Source of the DNA: Paenibacillus sp. FSL R7-0273
GTDB lineage: Bacteria; Bacillota; Bacilli; Paenibacillales; Paenibacillaceae
Assembly (NCBI RefSeq): GCF_000758625.1
Contig: NZ_CP009283.1
Location: 1,685,501-1,749,500, forward strand
DNA: 64,000 nt
Direction: 5' to 3'
Shown here: positions 39,277 to 48,713 of the stretch, in pieces
Numbering within the stretch: position 1 is the stretch's first letter
Layout: each line of letters opens with the position of its first letter
Position numbers and translations under genes: made by a program
Notes under the pieces: generated by a model
What the model saw: only the letters and a program-made list of their open reading frames with translations
Database searches by the model: none
Told to the model about the DNA's origin: nothing

Positions 39277-40152
39277 TCAGTCTTCAATGCCTTTTGTTGT
39301 GCCTGGACCGCTTCTCAGGCTCGACGGATTATAGCCCTTGACCGACTTGAATACCCGGTTGAAGGTTCTAAGGTTGTTGAAGCCGCACTCCAGTGCGATG
39401 TTCGTGATGGAGTCACGGGTGGAGCGGATCTGCTCCTCGGCCGCATCCACGCGGATGGCATCCAGATATTGCTTGAAATTGGTGCCGGCCAGGCTCTTGA
39501 ACAACCGGCAGAAATGAAAGGTGCTGAGATTGAAAGCCTGCGCTGTTTCAGCAAGGGTTAAAGGGCTGGTGTAGTTCGACTGCAGATAATCAATAATGCT
39601 CTGCATAGTCTTTAAGCTGGCCAGCCGCCTGCTTTCTTGCTCGGCATCCAGCGGGGTACGCGGAATATGGCGCTGCAGCAGCGCGAACAGCTCCATTGTT
39701 TTAGCGGTGATACACATCCGGGAAAAGGGTTCGTTTACCTGCATTTCAGCATAGATCACGTCGATAATCGTCTTCAGGCTGTCCAGCAATCCGGGATGAA
39801 GACCCCGCTCACGGACAATAGCGTCAGTGAAGAAAGAGCTGCTGAACCGGATATCCGGGGGACTGGCTGCATAGCTGCCAAGAACACCGGGCTGAAAGAC
39901 CAGAATATAGAACGTAGCCCCATCCAGACTATCGTACCAGTGAATATCCCCGCTGCAGCATACAGCTGCCTCCCCCTGGTTCAGGAGGTGAGTCTCCTGA
40001 TTGATTCCAAACCGTATATCGCCTTCTATAACGAAAACGATTTCAATATCCGAATGCCAATGGGCGTGAAAGGAGAACAGCTTGTTCTCATGCCTGTAAA
40101 TGCGCAGAGGGAGGTCAGCGGGATAAGAGCGTAATTCATAAAAAGCCTTCAC
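39277..40152 (-). CDS. AraC-family regulator with N-terminal cupin domain
   Basis: 291 residues if it starts at GTG 40152, nine bases after AGGAGG; the upstream continuation of the frame lacks a ribosome site. The N-terminal half is a cupin sugar sensor (HAHWHSDIEIVFVIEGDIRFG), and the C-terminus is the AraC HTH pair (LTLAETAQAFNLSTFHFCRL and ITNIALECGFNNLRTFNRVF). It diverges from the GH116-like gene; direct repeats in the shared region are its probable sites. It is the first gene of the minus-strand block and is followed by YesM after 60 bases. Confidence 0.9.
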   Translation of the reverse strand: MKAFYELRSYPADLPLRIYRHENKLFSFHAHWHSDIEIVFVIEGDIRFGINQETHLLNQGEAAVCCSGDIHWYDSLDGATFYILVFQPGVLGSYAASPPDIRFSSSFFTDAIVRERGLHPGLLDSLKTIIDVIYAEMQVNEPFSRMCITAKTMELFALLQRHIPRTPLDAEQESRRLASLKTMQSIIDYLQSNYTSPLTLAETAQAFNLSTFHFCRLFKSLAGTNFKQYLDAIRVDAAEEQIRSTRDSITNIALECGFNNLRTFNRVFKSVKGYNPSSLRSGPGTTKGIED

Positions 40153-40193
40153 GACAGGAAGCCTCCTCACTTCTGTATGTGCCGCCGCCAAGC

Positions 40194-40234
40194 CAAATGA
40201 GTATTGAGCAATTTCTGACTGCAAATGAGCAATT
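40194..40234. promoter_or_regulatory. AraC-type direct repeats between the regulator and the GH116 gene
   Basis: GAGCAATT occurs at 40206-40213 and 40227-40234, exactly 21 bases apart; CAAATGAG occurs at 40194-40201 and 40222-40229. Direct repeats two helical turns apart suit an AraC monomer pair. The downstream copy ends eight bases before the weak -35 of the GH116 promoter, the position of a class II activator site. Confidence 0.6.
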
Positions 40235-40241
40235 AATGGCT

Positions 40242-40285
40242 TTCTGGCAGTGATGGCCGGGAGCTATAATGTGACTCATTCCCGG
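40242..40285 (+). promoter_or_regulatory. activator-dependent promoter of the GH116-like gene
   Basis: A -10 TATAAT (40265-40270) is 17 bases from a poor -35 TTCTGG (40242-40247), as expected for an activator-dependent promoter. CCGGGA (40257-40262) and TCCCGG (40280-40285) form an inverted repeat around the -10 and could bind a repressor. Confidence 0.5.
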
Positions 40286-40324
40286 ACAATCACAACTATT
40301 TTATCATAGAAGGAAGTGGAGTCA

Positions 40325-43300
40325 TTGTACAAAAATGGGGAGGACTTCTCGAGTGCGGTAGACGGTACTACAGGAACGCCGCTGGGGGGCTTCGGAGCAG
40401 GTGCAGTCAAATTTTGCGCCCACAACGGAACCTTTGCCGCAGTCACACAAGCGCCGGCCGATCAGAATGATTACAGCTCTATGGGCAGCACAAGAATGCA
40501 GTTCTATTCATACCGGGGCGGAAGCATTGAAACCGTAGATACCCTTAAGGCTTACTGCAGCAACGGACGTTATGAGGATGATGCGGTCTGGCCGGTCCAT
40601 AGGGTCAGCTTCGGTACGGTTCAAGCTATCTGGATACATATGACTGCATTTTCGCCGCTGGACCGCCTGAACCCGGAGCTGATGAGCATGCCTTACGCTT
40701 TTTATGAGCTTGTTCTGGTGAATCGCGCCGATACTGAAGCAATAGCCGCTTGTTCCTTTCAGGTAGAGCTGCAATCCGGCCCGTCCGTCTACACAAAAGG
40801 AAAAGGCTTCGCAGCAAAACAATGGGCCGTTTATGCCGCCAGCAGCGATCCGGCAGCGGTGATCAGCTGCGGCGGGGATGACAGCCTCTTTATCAGCCAT
40901 GGGGAATATACGGGACAGCCTGAAGCTACCCTTAACAAGGTTGCTGTTAAAGTAAACCTGGCCCCGCAGGAGACGAAGACGCTGCGTTTTGTACTGGCCT
41001 GGTATGATGATACCGATCCGGAACGCGCCTATTATTTGAACAGGTATGACAATCCCGGTGATATTGCACAGCTGGGCTTAGACCATTTTGATAGTCTCAA
41101 GGCTAATGCAGAGGAGCTTGTTCACCGGATGCGCCGGTCCAATCTGCCTCCATGGCTCCTGAATCAAACCTTGAATACGCTCGCAAATATATCGAATAAC
41201 TCCATGTATAAAAAAGACGGGAGAGTCGCTTTTGCAGAAGGGGAATGGACCTGCTTCGGTACGATGGACCAGATGTGGCATGCGCGGCAGATCATCAATC
41301 AGCTGATTCCCTCCTTCGCCTGGCAGGAGCTGCAGTATTGGGCCAGAACCCAGAAGGATAACGGGCAAATCCACCATGACTTCAACAGCGGCGGACCGGA
41401 CAAGTCCGTATTGGTGGACTGGGATGATAAGGATCACAAGGATTACAGGGAGATCAGCAAATGGGTGGATTTGAACTGCGGCTTTATTATTTCGGTCTTT
41501 GAAACCTTCCGTGCCACCGGAGATACGGAGCAGCTGGATTTCTTCTGGCCTTACGTCAGGAAGGCGGGGGAGCGGATTCTGGAGCAGGTGGAGCTCTATG
41601 GCAGCGCTGAGTACCCGTATACCTTTGACGAATCAGAGAACTCATATGATGCAGGCGGCGACCCGAACCCGTATAATGCCAGTCTTTCTGCAGTTGCCTA
41701 CCGGATTATGATCAGGCTTGCTGAGATGAACGGTGAAGCCGGGCTGGCTGAGGTATACCGCATGAGTTATGAAACAGCGGCAGCTTCATACCGGGCCCGT
41801 TATTTGCAGGATGCCCTGCCTGCAGGGCGAGGCTGTGAATCCTATTTTGCCGGACAATGGCTGTCTCTGCACCTGCAGCTCGGTGAAATATGGCCGGCGC
41901 CGGAAACGGATGCTGTACTGGAGAGGCTGGACAGCTATTACCATCCCTATTATTGGGGGCTGGGCAATCTGGGCGGGACCTATAACGAATGGACCCCGTA
42001 TATTCTTGTTCACTATGGCGGGCTGCTGCTTCAGACCGGAAGAACCGGCGAATGGGCAGCCATGCAGAAGGATGCCTATAACAGGCAGTACAACAACAGG
42101 AATTATGTATTTAATCATCCGCTGGATATCCTGCCGGCGGCGGTGGAGTTCAATTATACCGCTACTGCGGTCTCCGGGGATAAGCAGTATATCAGCATGC
42201 CGGGAATCTGGCGGAACTATTACGATATCGTAGGCTTCCACCGTGACAGGCATACGAAGGAGCTGTGGCTGAAGCCGGTTATTCCGGAGGAGCTGGAGCA
42301 TGAGCTGAAGGAAGCCATGTTTGTCACCCCGGAAGGCTACGGGTCCGTCAACTGCAGAGAGAGCGGGGAGCTCCGGCACAATAAAGAGATCACCGTAAGG
42401 TTCGATCAGCCTGTTGAAGTAAGCATCATACATCTTGCCGATCCTTACGGGGCGGAAGTGACGGTGACAGTTAACGGGGAGAATACTCCATTTACCCGTT
42501 CCGGTACCGGATATGCCAGGGAGCTGCTGATCGAATGGAACGGCACGATTGACAGCACAGGGCTTACCATAGCTGCAGCCGGAAGCCCCGGGGTCAAGCC
42601 GCCCCGGCTGCCGGAGAAACCATCCACCGGTGCCGGCGGCGTGAAGCCCTCGGCGCTCCGGAGCGCTTACCGTTATATTGAAGCTGAGAGCGCGGATGAA
42701 ACGGCGGGAGTAAGCCTGGTGACCCCTGTCGGGGGGACGTGGTATGTAACCGACTGCCATAATTTTGATTATATCCGGCACGATAACGTGGTATTTGATG
42801 AGGTTGGCTCCAGGACCTTCAAGGCAAAGGTATCCGGTATAGCCCGTCATTCCAAGCTTGAGATTGTGCTGGACAGCGTGGGAGGGGAAGTCATCGGTAC
42901 TTGCCCTGTTCCGCAAACCGGGGATGATATGTGGCAATATGTGAGCTGCCCGATTGCCAGAACGACCGGTACCCATAGTGTTATTCTGAAATTTTATGGG
43001 AATTCAGAGGACAATCTGCTTCATCTGGATAAGTATAAGTTTGTGCAGGACGACGGTCGGCTGGACCGCTCGGGCTGGTCGGCTGTTGCCTCCCGAAACG
43101 GCCTTAATGCCTATGCCGTCCTGGAGGAGGGCACTGCGGCAGGCTGGAGAGCCTCATATCAGGCTGACGGGATTCAGCTCGTTGTGGATATGGCGGAGGA
43201 GCAGTGCTTCAACAGAATCACAATTGATCAGGATACCGGAGATAACCCCGGCGGCTTCCGGCTGTATGTTTCGGAGGACGGTGTACATTACGGGGAAGCT

Positions 43301-43447
43301 GTTGCAGAAGGGACCGGTCAGGGAAAGGCAGGACAGACAGAAATCCTCTTTCCGCAGCAGAAGGGCCGGTTTATCAAGCTGGCTCTGGCCGATCCTGAGG
43401 ACCGGGTATGGACGATGTATGAGCTGAATGTCTGGAGCCACGGCTAA
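40325..43447 (+). CDS. GH116-like glycoside hydrolase with CBM6 and CBM32-like modules
   Basis: About 1040 residues from TTG 40325 (AGGA ten bases upstream; a GTG at 40316 is also in frame). No signal peptide. The N-terminal beta-sandwich starts with PLGGFGAGAVKF, as in GBA2-type GH116 enzymes, and the catalytic barrel has KWVDLNCGFIISVFETFRA and a later SENSYDAGG, which resembles the GH116 TYD acid/base region. Residues about 780-905 look like CBM6 (YRYIEAESADE, LHLDKYKF), and 908-1040 like an F5/8-type CBM32 module. GH116 enzymes cleave beta-glucosides or beta-xylosides; specificity here is open. Two binding modules without export are unusual. Confidence 0.75.
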   Translation: MYKNGEDFSSAVDGTTGTPLGGFGAGAVKFCAHNGTFAAVTQAPADQNDYSSMGSTRMQFYSYRGGSIETVDTLKAYCSNGRYEDDAVWPVHRVSFGTVQAIWIHMTAFSPLDRLNPELMSMPYAFYELVLVNRADTEAIAACSFQVELQSGPSVYTKGKGFAAKQWAVYAASSDPAAVISCGGDDSLFISHGEYTGQPEATLNKVAVKVNLAPQETKTLRFVLAWYDDTDPERAYYLNRYDNPGDIAQLGLDHFDSLKANAEELVHRMRRSNLPPWLLNQTLNTLANISNNSMYKKDGRVAFAEGEWTCFGTMDQMWHARQIINQLIPSFAWQELQYWARTQKDNGQIHHDFNSGGPDKSVLVDWDDKDHKDYREISKWVDLNCGFIISVFETFRATGDTEQLDFFWPYVRKAGERILEQVELYGSAEYPYTFDESENSYDAGGDPNPYNASLSAVAYRIMIRLAEMNGEAGLAEVYRMSYETAAASYRARYLQDALPAGRGCESYFAGQWLSLHLQLGEIWPAPETDAVLERLDSYYHPYYWGLGNLGGTYNEWTPYILVHYGGLLLQTGRTGEWAAMQKDAYNRQYNNRNYVFNHPLDILPAAVEFNYTATAVSGDKQYISMPGIWRNYYDIVGFHRDRHTKELWLKPVIPEELEHELKEAMFVTPEGYGSVNCRESGELRHNKEITVRFDQPVEVSIIHLADPYGAEVTVTVNGENTPFTRSGTGYARELLIEWNGTIDSTGLTIAAAGSPGVKPPRLPEKPSTGAGGVKPSALRSAYRYIEAESADETAGVSLVTPVGGTWYVTDCHNFDYIRHDNVVFDEVGSRTFKAKVSGIARHSKLEIVLDSVGGEVIGTCPVPQTGDDMWQYVSCPIARTTGTHSVILKFYGNSEDNLLHLDKYKFVQDDGRLDRSGWSAVASRNGLNAYAVLEEGTAAGWRASYQADGIQLVVDMAEEQCFNRITIDQDTGDNPGGFRLYVSEDGVHYGEAVAEGTGQGKAGQTEILFPQQKGRFIKLALADPEDRVWTMYELNVWSHG

Positions 43448-43477
43448 TCCCAAATATAAAGAACTTTAATTAGCCGC

Positions 43478-43510
43478 AGCAGTCCTCATCTTAATAAGGT
43501 GGGGACTGCT
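43478..43510 (+). terminator. possible terminator after the GH116-like gene
   Basis: GCAGTCC (43479-43485) pairs with GGACTGC (43503-43509), with further partial pairing inside (CTT/AAG). The T-run is weak, so this is a likely hairpin but an uncertain terminator. Confidence 0.5.
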
Positions 43511-43648
43511 TGTGGGATACAGGGAAAATCAGTAAAATGTCAAAGAGGTTATCTGAAGTATATTGTGTGAAATGCCATAAGCTGGGATGATAAAGGTTGC
43601 CTGGGGATTATGATCTGCTCTACAGAATGGATGTCAGGAGGAATAGAG

Positions 43649-45964
43649 TTGAGCAAATACTTGCTGAAGCTGCTTGCGTATAGTCTGGTGCTGGGCATTC
43701 TGCCTACGATCATTATCGGCTTTGCCTCCTACTCTACAGCTTCAAGGGATATGGAGACGAAGGTCAAGGAAATGAATATGCAGTGGCTGGATCAGACGCA
43801 GATGCGTGTCGAGCAGATTCTCAGAACTACAGAGAAATCGGCTACCCAGTTTGCCAATTCCTCGCTCGTCAGGGAATCCATAAGCAGCCCGTTATCTTCA
43901 TATAACTTTGAGGCCGTCCGCCAGCTAACCAAGGAGCTGTATAACCTGCAGTCAAGTGATGCCATTATTACGCAGGCGCACCTGGTCAGCCTGGAGCAGA
44001 ACTGGGCGCTCAACCTGAATGTTATGAAGCCGCTGGATCAGCTGGAGAACTATCAGGAATTTGTGGAAAATGCCAGACAGCCGAAGAGCATCTTCTGGTA
44101 TACGGGGGTCTCGGCTTCCGGTACCGATGATTTATACGAACCTGTGGAAACGATTACATTAGTGCACAAAATCCCGATTCTGCCGCGGACCAATGAACCG
44201 CAGGGGCTGCTGGTCGTGAGCATTGTTTTATCTGAGGTCCAGGATGTCATGCAGTTGTCCTCGAACGTATCCAGCCGGAATTATATTCTGGACCGGACGG
44301 GGGCGGATATTCTGGCTGCCGGACCGGATAAGTCCAGATATGAAGAAATTAACAGCAAGGTGCTTGATCGGCTTAACTCCGATACCGAACGGCCGTCAGG
44401 AATATTGAATACGAAGCTGGACGGAAAAGAAGCAGCTGTCATGTACCGTTCCTCAGGCTATAACAGCTGGACCTATATTTCGGTGGTGGATATAGGGGAG
44501 ATCAAAAAGGATACGCGGAAAATAGCCGGATTCACCATTCTGGTATGTCTGACTATCCTGCTGATTGTCGTTACTTTAGCTTTGTATGGAAGCCGCAGAA
44601 TGTATCTGCCTATCCGTAATCTGCTGAAGGTGGCGCGGACCTACGGGGATTCCGATTCAGACCAGCGTACCCCGCGCAGCCGGGATGATCTTGAATATAT
44701 CAAGTCAAGTTTTCAGTCGCTTGCCGGATCACGGGATCAGCTGGAGAAGCAGATGATGGGCCAGACCAGCCATCTGAAGGAATATTTCGTGTTAAAGCTG
44801 CTCACCGGCCAGATCAGCGAAAATGATTATTTATTCCGCTCAGACAAATACGGCTTTCCTGAAGGCTGGAGGAGCCTCGGGGTGCTTGCCCTGCAGATTG
44901 ATAATCTGCAGGAGACCCGCTGCCGGGAAGAGGACCGTGAGCTGCTGCTGTATGCGATCAGCAATATCGCCCAGGAGGTGCTGCCTGCCTCGCTCCGTTT
45001 TCCGCCAATTACGCTGAACGGCTCTCAGGTTACGCTGATTGCTACAGATAAGGAAGACAGGGAGGCGGTTAGAAAGATTCTGTATGAGGCTGCAGAGTGT
45101 ATCAAGCTAAATGCTGAGAAGGTGCTGCAGATTAAGGTGAGCATCGGAATCAGCAATCCGTATGTCCAGCTCACAGATACCGTCCATGCCTATGCGGAAA
45201 GCCTCAATGCCCTAAAGGCGCGGATCAGCCTGGGACCGGAAATGATCATTCATTACGGCGATACCGGCAACCATGCAGCAGACAGTCATTATGAATACTC
45301 TCATCTGAAAATTCTGGAGGACCGGGTAATCTACGCTATCAAGGAAATGCAGCCGGACAGCGCTTCTGAGCTGCTGGGCCAGTATCTGGACACCCTCGTC
45401 CATAAGGACCGCCCGCTGTATGAGCATCAGACTATGCTGCTGCAGCTGGCCTCCGGCATCCTGCGGATCGCCCAGGAGCAGGGAATTCCGGTCAAGCAGG
45501 TGCTGGAGGGTGAGAGCAGCCTCAGAAAGATTTTTCAGCTGCAGACCCGGGAGGAGATCATTCACTGGTTCGAATCCAGGCTGTTCAAGCCTCTGATCAG
45601 GCTGCTGTCTGACAGCTCCAAAATTCAGTACGTTAAAATTGCCGACAGGCTGGTGAATCTGATTCATGAGCAGTACGATCAGGATATTACCCTGGAAATG
45701 TACTCGAAGCTGCTGAGCTATCATCCGGTGTACCTGAGCCGTATTTTCAAGCGGGAGATTGGGGTCTCGTTCAGCGATTATCTGACGGACTACCGGATGA
45801 AGATGGCCAAGGAGATGCTGGAGACGACGGATATGAGGATAGCGGAAATCAGCGAGAAAATAAAATATAAAAATATCAGCTCTTTTATCCGCAGCTACAA
45901 GAAAACCTATCAGATTACCCCGGGCCAATACCGGGAGAATATGATGAATGGAGCCCAGGAATGA
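43649..45964 (+). CDS. membrane-bound AraC-family regulator (YesS-like)
   Basis: 771 residues starting at TTG 43649, eight bases after GGAGG. A helix near residues 8-30, an extracellular sensor (about 35-290), a second helix (about 290-312, FTILVCLTILLIVVTLAL), a cytoplasmic linker, and a C-terminal AraC HTH (about 665-765, LEMYSKLLSYHPVYLSRIFK and IAEISEKIKYKNISSFIRS). Such one-protein systems sense a ligand outside and bind DNA inside. Its stop overlaps the start of the following lipoprotein gene (ATGA), so sensor and binding protein are made together. It likely controls the importer genes that follow. Confidence 0.92.
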   Translation: MSKYLLKLLAYSLVLGILPTIIIGFASYSTASRDMETKVKEMNMQWLDQTQMRVEQILRTTEKSATQFANSSLVRESISSPLSSYNFEAVRQLTKELYNLQSSDAIITQAHLVSLEQNWALNLNVMKPLDQLENYQEFVENARQPKSIFWYTGVSASGTDDLYEPVETITLVHKIPILPRTNEPQGLLVVSIVLSEVQDVMQLSSNVSSRNYILDRTGADILAAGPDKSRYEEINSKVLDRLNSDTERPSGILNTKLDGKEAAVMYRSSGYNSWTYISVVDIGEIKKDTRKIAGFTILVCLTILLIVVTLALYGSRRMYLPIRNLLKVARTYGDSDSDQRTPRSRDDLEYIKSSFQSLAGSRDQLEKQMMGQTSHLKEYFVLKLLTGQISENDYLFRSDKYGFPEGWRSLGVLALQIDNLQETRCREEDRELLLYAISNIAQEVLPASLRFPPITLNGSQVTLIATDKEDREAVRKILYEAAECIKLNAEKVLQIKVSIGISNPYVQLTDTVHAYAESLNALKARISLGPEMIIHYGDTGNHAADSHYEYSHLKILEDRVIYAIKEMQPDSASELLGQYLDTLVHKDRPLYEHQTMLLQLASGILRIAQEQGIPVKQVLEGESSLRKIFQLQTREEIIHWFESRLFKPLIRLLSDSSKIQYVKIADRLVNLIHEQYDQDITLEMYSKLLSYHPVYLSRIFKREIGVSFSDYLTDYRMKMAKEMLETTDMRIAEISEKIKYKNISSFIRSYKKTYQITPGQYRENMMNGAQE

Positions 45965-47457
45965 AAATAAATCTCTGCCGTGGTGCAGCTATCCTGATGT
46001 TGCCGGCTGTTCTTGCCGGCTGCGGGCCTGTGGACGGAAGCTCCAGGCAATCCGCCGGCCCGGCCCCGTTTCATCTGTCTATAGGTGCCACCCTGATCGG
46101 TGAGCTGCCGCCCAATAATAATGAAGTAGAGAAGGCTATTGAAGCTTATACGGACACCGAACTGCAGATCGACTGGATTCCGATGTCTGCTTATGATGAC
46201 AAGCTTAGGCTGATGATTGCAGCAGGTGAGCTCCCTAAGCTGGTTAAGCTGGGCTATACACCGGACTATATAAGCACGATCAAAGCCGGCCAATTCTGGG
46301 AGCTCGGGCCGCTGCTGAAGGATTACCCCAATTTATCAGTGCTGGACAGCGAGTATTACAGTAACATCTCGGTGGAAGGGCGGATCTATGGCATCCCCAT
46401 TGTCCGTGATCTCGGCCGGGCGACCATCCAGTACCGCCAGGACTGGTTCGATAAGCTGGGCCTGAAGGTTCCGGTTACGCTGGAGGACTGGTACACTGTC
46501 GTGCGCGCGATGACCTTGGAGGACCCTGACGGGAACGGAAAGCAGGATACCTACGGCATGGTGCTGGATAAAAGATACAACCAGGATGCCAGCTCGATGC
46601 TGACCCGGATTTCTGTATCCCAGGGCGGGCCGAACAAGTGGCTGGTGGAGAACGGCAGGTTTACCCCCGAATTCATGACCGGGACCTTTTATGAAACCAT
46701 GCAATTATTCAGAAGGCTGTACGCGGAGAAGCTGATCAATTCTGATTTTGTAGTTATCGATAATAATGAAGCCTCCAGAATCTATGATTCAGGTCGTGCG
46801 GGCATCCAGATCTCCGGAGGAAACGTCCAGAGCTGGATGGATAAATTAATCAAGACAGTGCCGGACGCGAAGGTGGATGTAGCCTTTCTTGCCGGACCTG
46901 CAGGCAGCCGTCTGCCGGGTGAACCGGGCAATGCCGGATTCTTCGCAGTTCCCAAGGATTCTGTAAAAACACTGGAGGAGGTGAAGCAGATCCTCGAATT
47001 TCTCGACAAGCTGTTTGAGCCTCCGATGCAGACCGTAATTACAAGGGGAATTGAAGGCCGGCATTGGTCTGACCAGGGAGATTATGCCGAAATTACGGAC
47101 CGCACGCTGGATCTGAGAGAGGTGAAGCCGTACAGGGATCTGCTGCCCAATCTGGCAGAGTATCAGCGTTCGATTAAGCCGGTCCGCCAGCCTGAGCTGT
47201 ACCAGAAGAATCAGCAGATCGGCAAAATGAACAGGGAATATACCGTAGAGAATCCGGGCCTGACACTGGAGTCGGACACCTATAGAGAAAGAGGCAAGGA
47301 GCTGGAGACTATTATTCTGGATGCCCAGACCAAATTCATTATGGGCATGATTGATCAGGAGGGCTGGCGGGCGGAGCTGGCCAAGTGGCAGGCGGCAGGC
47401 GGCAATCAAATGTGTCTTGAATATGAGCAGGCCTACAGCAGCAGGGCGGCGGAATAA
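45961..47457 (+). CDS. solute-binding lipoprotein coupled to the AraC sensor
   Basis: 498 residues, lipobox ending at Cys21 (LAGCG), then a large oligosaccharide-binding domain of the LplA type. It overlaps the upstream regulator gene by four bases and is cut off from the permease genes by its own terminator. It is clearly paralogous to the lipoprotein at 49700-51241 (both share a GGPNKW motif and FTPEFMT). Because of its coupling to the sensor, I suspect it presents ligand to the regulator, while the second lipoprotein feeds the permeases; this is inference. Confidence 0.9.
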   Translation: MKINLCRGAAILMLPAVLAGCGPVDGSSRQSAGPAPFHLSIGATLIGELPPNNNEVEKAIEAYTDTELQIDWIPMSAYDDKLRLMIAAGELPKLVKLGYTPDYISTIKAGQFWELGPLLKDYPNLSVLDSEYYSNISVEGRIYGIPIVRDLGRATIQYRQDWFDKLGLKVPVTLEDWYTVVRAMTLEDPDGNGKQDTYGMVLDKRYNQDASSMLTRISVSQGGPNKWLVENGRFTPEFMTGTFYETMQLFRRLYAEKLINSDFVVIDNNEASRIYDSGRAGIQISGGNVQSWMDKLIKTVPDAKVDVAFLAGPAGSRLPGEPGNAGFFAVPKDSVKTLEEVKQILEFLDKLFEPPMQTVITRGIEGRHWSDQGDYAEITDRTLDLREVKPYRDLLPNLAEYQRSIKPVRQPELYQKNQQIGKMNREYTVENPGLTLESDTYRERGKELETIILDAQTKFIMGMIDQEGWRAELAKWQAAGGNQMCLEYEQAYSSRAAE

Positions 47458-47461
47458 CCGG

Positions 47462-47497
47462 CGGGTTGAGATCACCGATCTCAACCCGTTTTTTTGT
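47462..47497 (+). terminator. terminator after the first binding-lipoprotein gene
   Basis: CGGGTTGAGAT (47462-47472) pairs perfectly with ATCTCAACCCG (47478-47488), followed by a T-run. It splits the regulator/lipoprotein unit from the permease genes. The rest of the 47498-47706 gap shows no clear feature other than the next ribosome site. Confidence 0.85.
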
Positions 47498-47706
47498 TTA
47501 TATCACGCTGTAGCCATGGTTATCTGGAGTCAACGGTAAAGGATATATGAAGGCTATTGGAGGCTTCGGCATTCCTGTTAACCCTTATGGACAGCGGCCG
47601 GACAGCCGAAGCGGTCAACAGGTTGCCCCAGCCTTATAGCCGGTCACGGCAAACTGAAATAAGATGGGGCCAGAAACCAAACAGGACCATAAGGAGGTTA
47701 CAAAAG

Positions 47707-48672
47707 GTGAAGCAGAATGTCTCAACTTCTGCAGGAACGCCCGGCATTAAAGCCCCCAGAGGCAAGGCGGGTACCCTGCTGCGGGATATTATCCGGGACA
47801 AGTGGCTGTATCTGATGCTGCTGCCCGGTGTCATCTATTTCATTATCTTTAAGTACGTCCCGATGTACGGGGTATCGATGGCTTTTATGGATTATAAGCC
47901 GTACACCGGTTTTCTGGGCAGCCCTTGGGTGGGCCTCAAGCATTTTGAACGGTTTTTCTCGGAGCCGCAGTTCGGCATGCTGTTCCGCAATACGGTTATT
48001 CTGGCGGTCTACAATCTGGTGTTCTTTTTCCCGATGCCGATTATCCTCTCTCTTATGCTTAATGAGGTTAGAAGGGCCAAGTTCAAAAATTTCGTGCAGA
48101 CCCTGATCTACATTCCGCACTTTGTCTCCTGGGTCGTGGTTGTCGGGATCTTCTATATTCTGCTAACAACGGAGAATGGCATTCTGAATGAGCTGCTTTA
48201 CCGGATTACCGGCGAAAAAATAGCCTTCCTGCTGGAAGCGGAATGGTTCCGGACGATGATTATCACCCAATCGATCTGGAAGGAAATCGGCTGGGGAACG
48301 GTTATTTTCCTGGCTGCCCTCGCCGGTGTCGATCTGCAGCAGTATGAAGCAGCACGGATTGACGGGGCCAGCCGCTGGCGCCAGCTGTGGCATATTACAC
48401 TGCCGGCGATACGCAGCACAATCATCATCCTGTTTATTCTGCGGCTGGGCAACTTCCTGGATTCCGGGTTTGAGCATATCTTCCTGATGATTACGCCGAC
48501 CAACCGCGAGGTGGGGGAAGTATTCGATACCTACGTGTATACCAAAGGGATGACCCAGGCCCAGTACAGCTACAGTGCGGCGGTGGGATTGTTCAAATCG
48601 GCAGTAGGGCTGGTGCTGGTATTAGGGTCCAACTGGCTGGCCAAAAAATTCGGAGAAGAAGGGGTCTACTGA
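47707..48672 (+). CDS. carbohydrate ABC transporter permease (LplB type)
   Basis: 321 residues from GTG 47707, nine bases after AAGGAGG. Six membrane helices follow a hydrophilic tail; the EAA loop is QYEAARIDGASRWRQLWHI with the conserved G and downstream LP. It forms a pair with the LplC-type permease 41 bases downstream. Together with the lipoprotein at 49700 it makes a sugar importer lacking its own ATPase gene. Confidence 0.92.
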   Translation: MKQNVSTSAGTPGIKAPRGKAGTLLRDIIRDKWLYLMLLPGVIYFIIFKYVPMYGVSMAFMDYKPYTGFLGSPWVGLKHFERFFSEPQFGMLFRNTVILAVYNLVFFFPMPIILSLMLNEVRRAKFKNFVQTLIYIPHFVSWVVVVGIFYILLTTENGILNELLYRITGEKIAFLLEAEWFRTMIITQSIWKEIGWGTVIFLAALAGVDLQQYEAARIDGASRWRQLWHITLPAIRSTIIILFILRLGNFLDSGFEHIFLMITPTNREVGEVFDTYVYTKGMTQAQYSYSAAVGLFKSAVGLVLVLGSNWLAKKFGEEGVY

Positions 48673-48713
48673 ACCCGCTGCATGAACAAGGAACGGAGGA
48701 GGAGTATTCTACT

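Noticed and set aside
41786..42976. 396-codon antisense open frame opposite the GH116-like gene
   Set aside because: Same reasons: it mirrors a strong gene and has no protein-family features.
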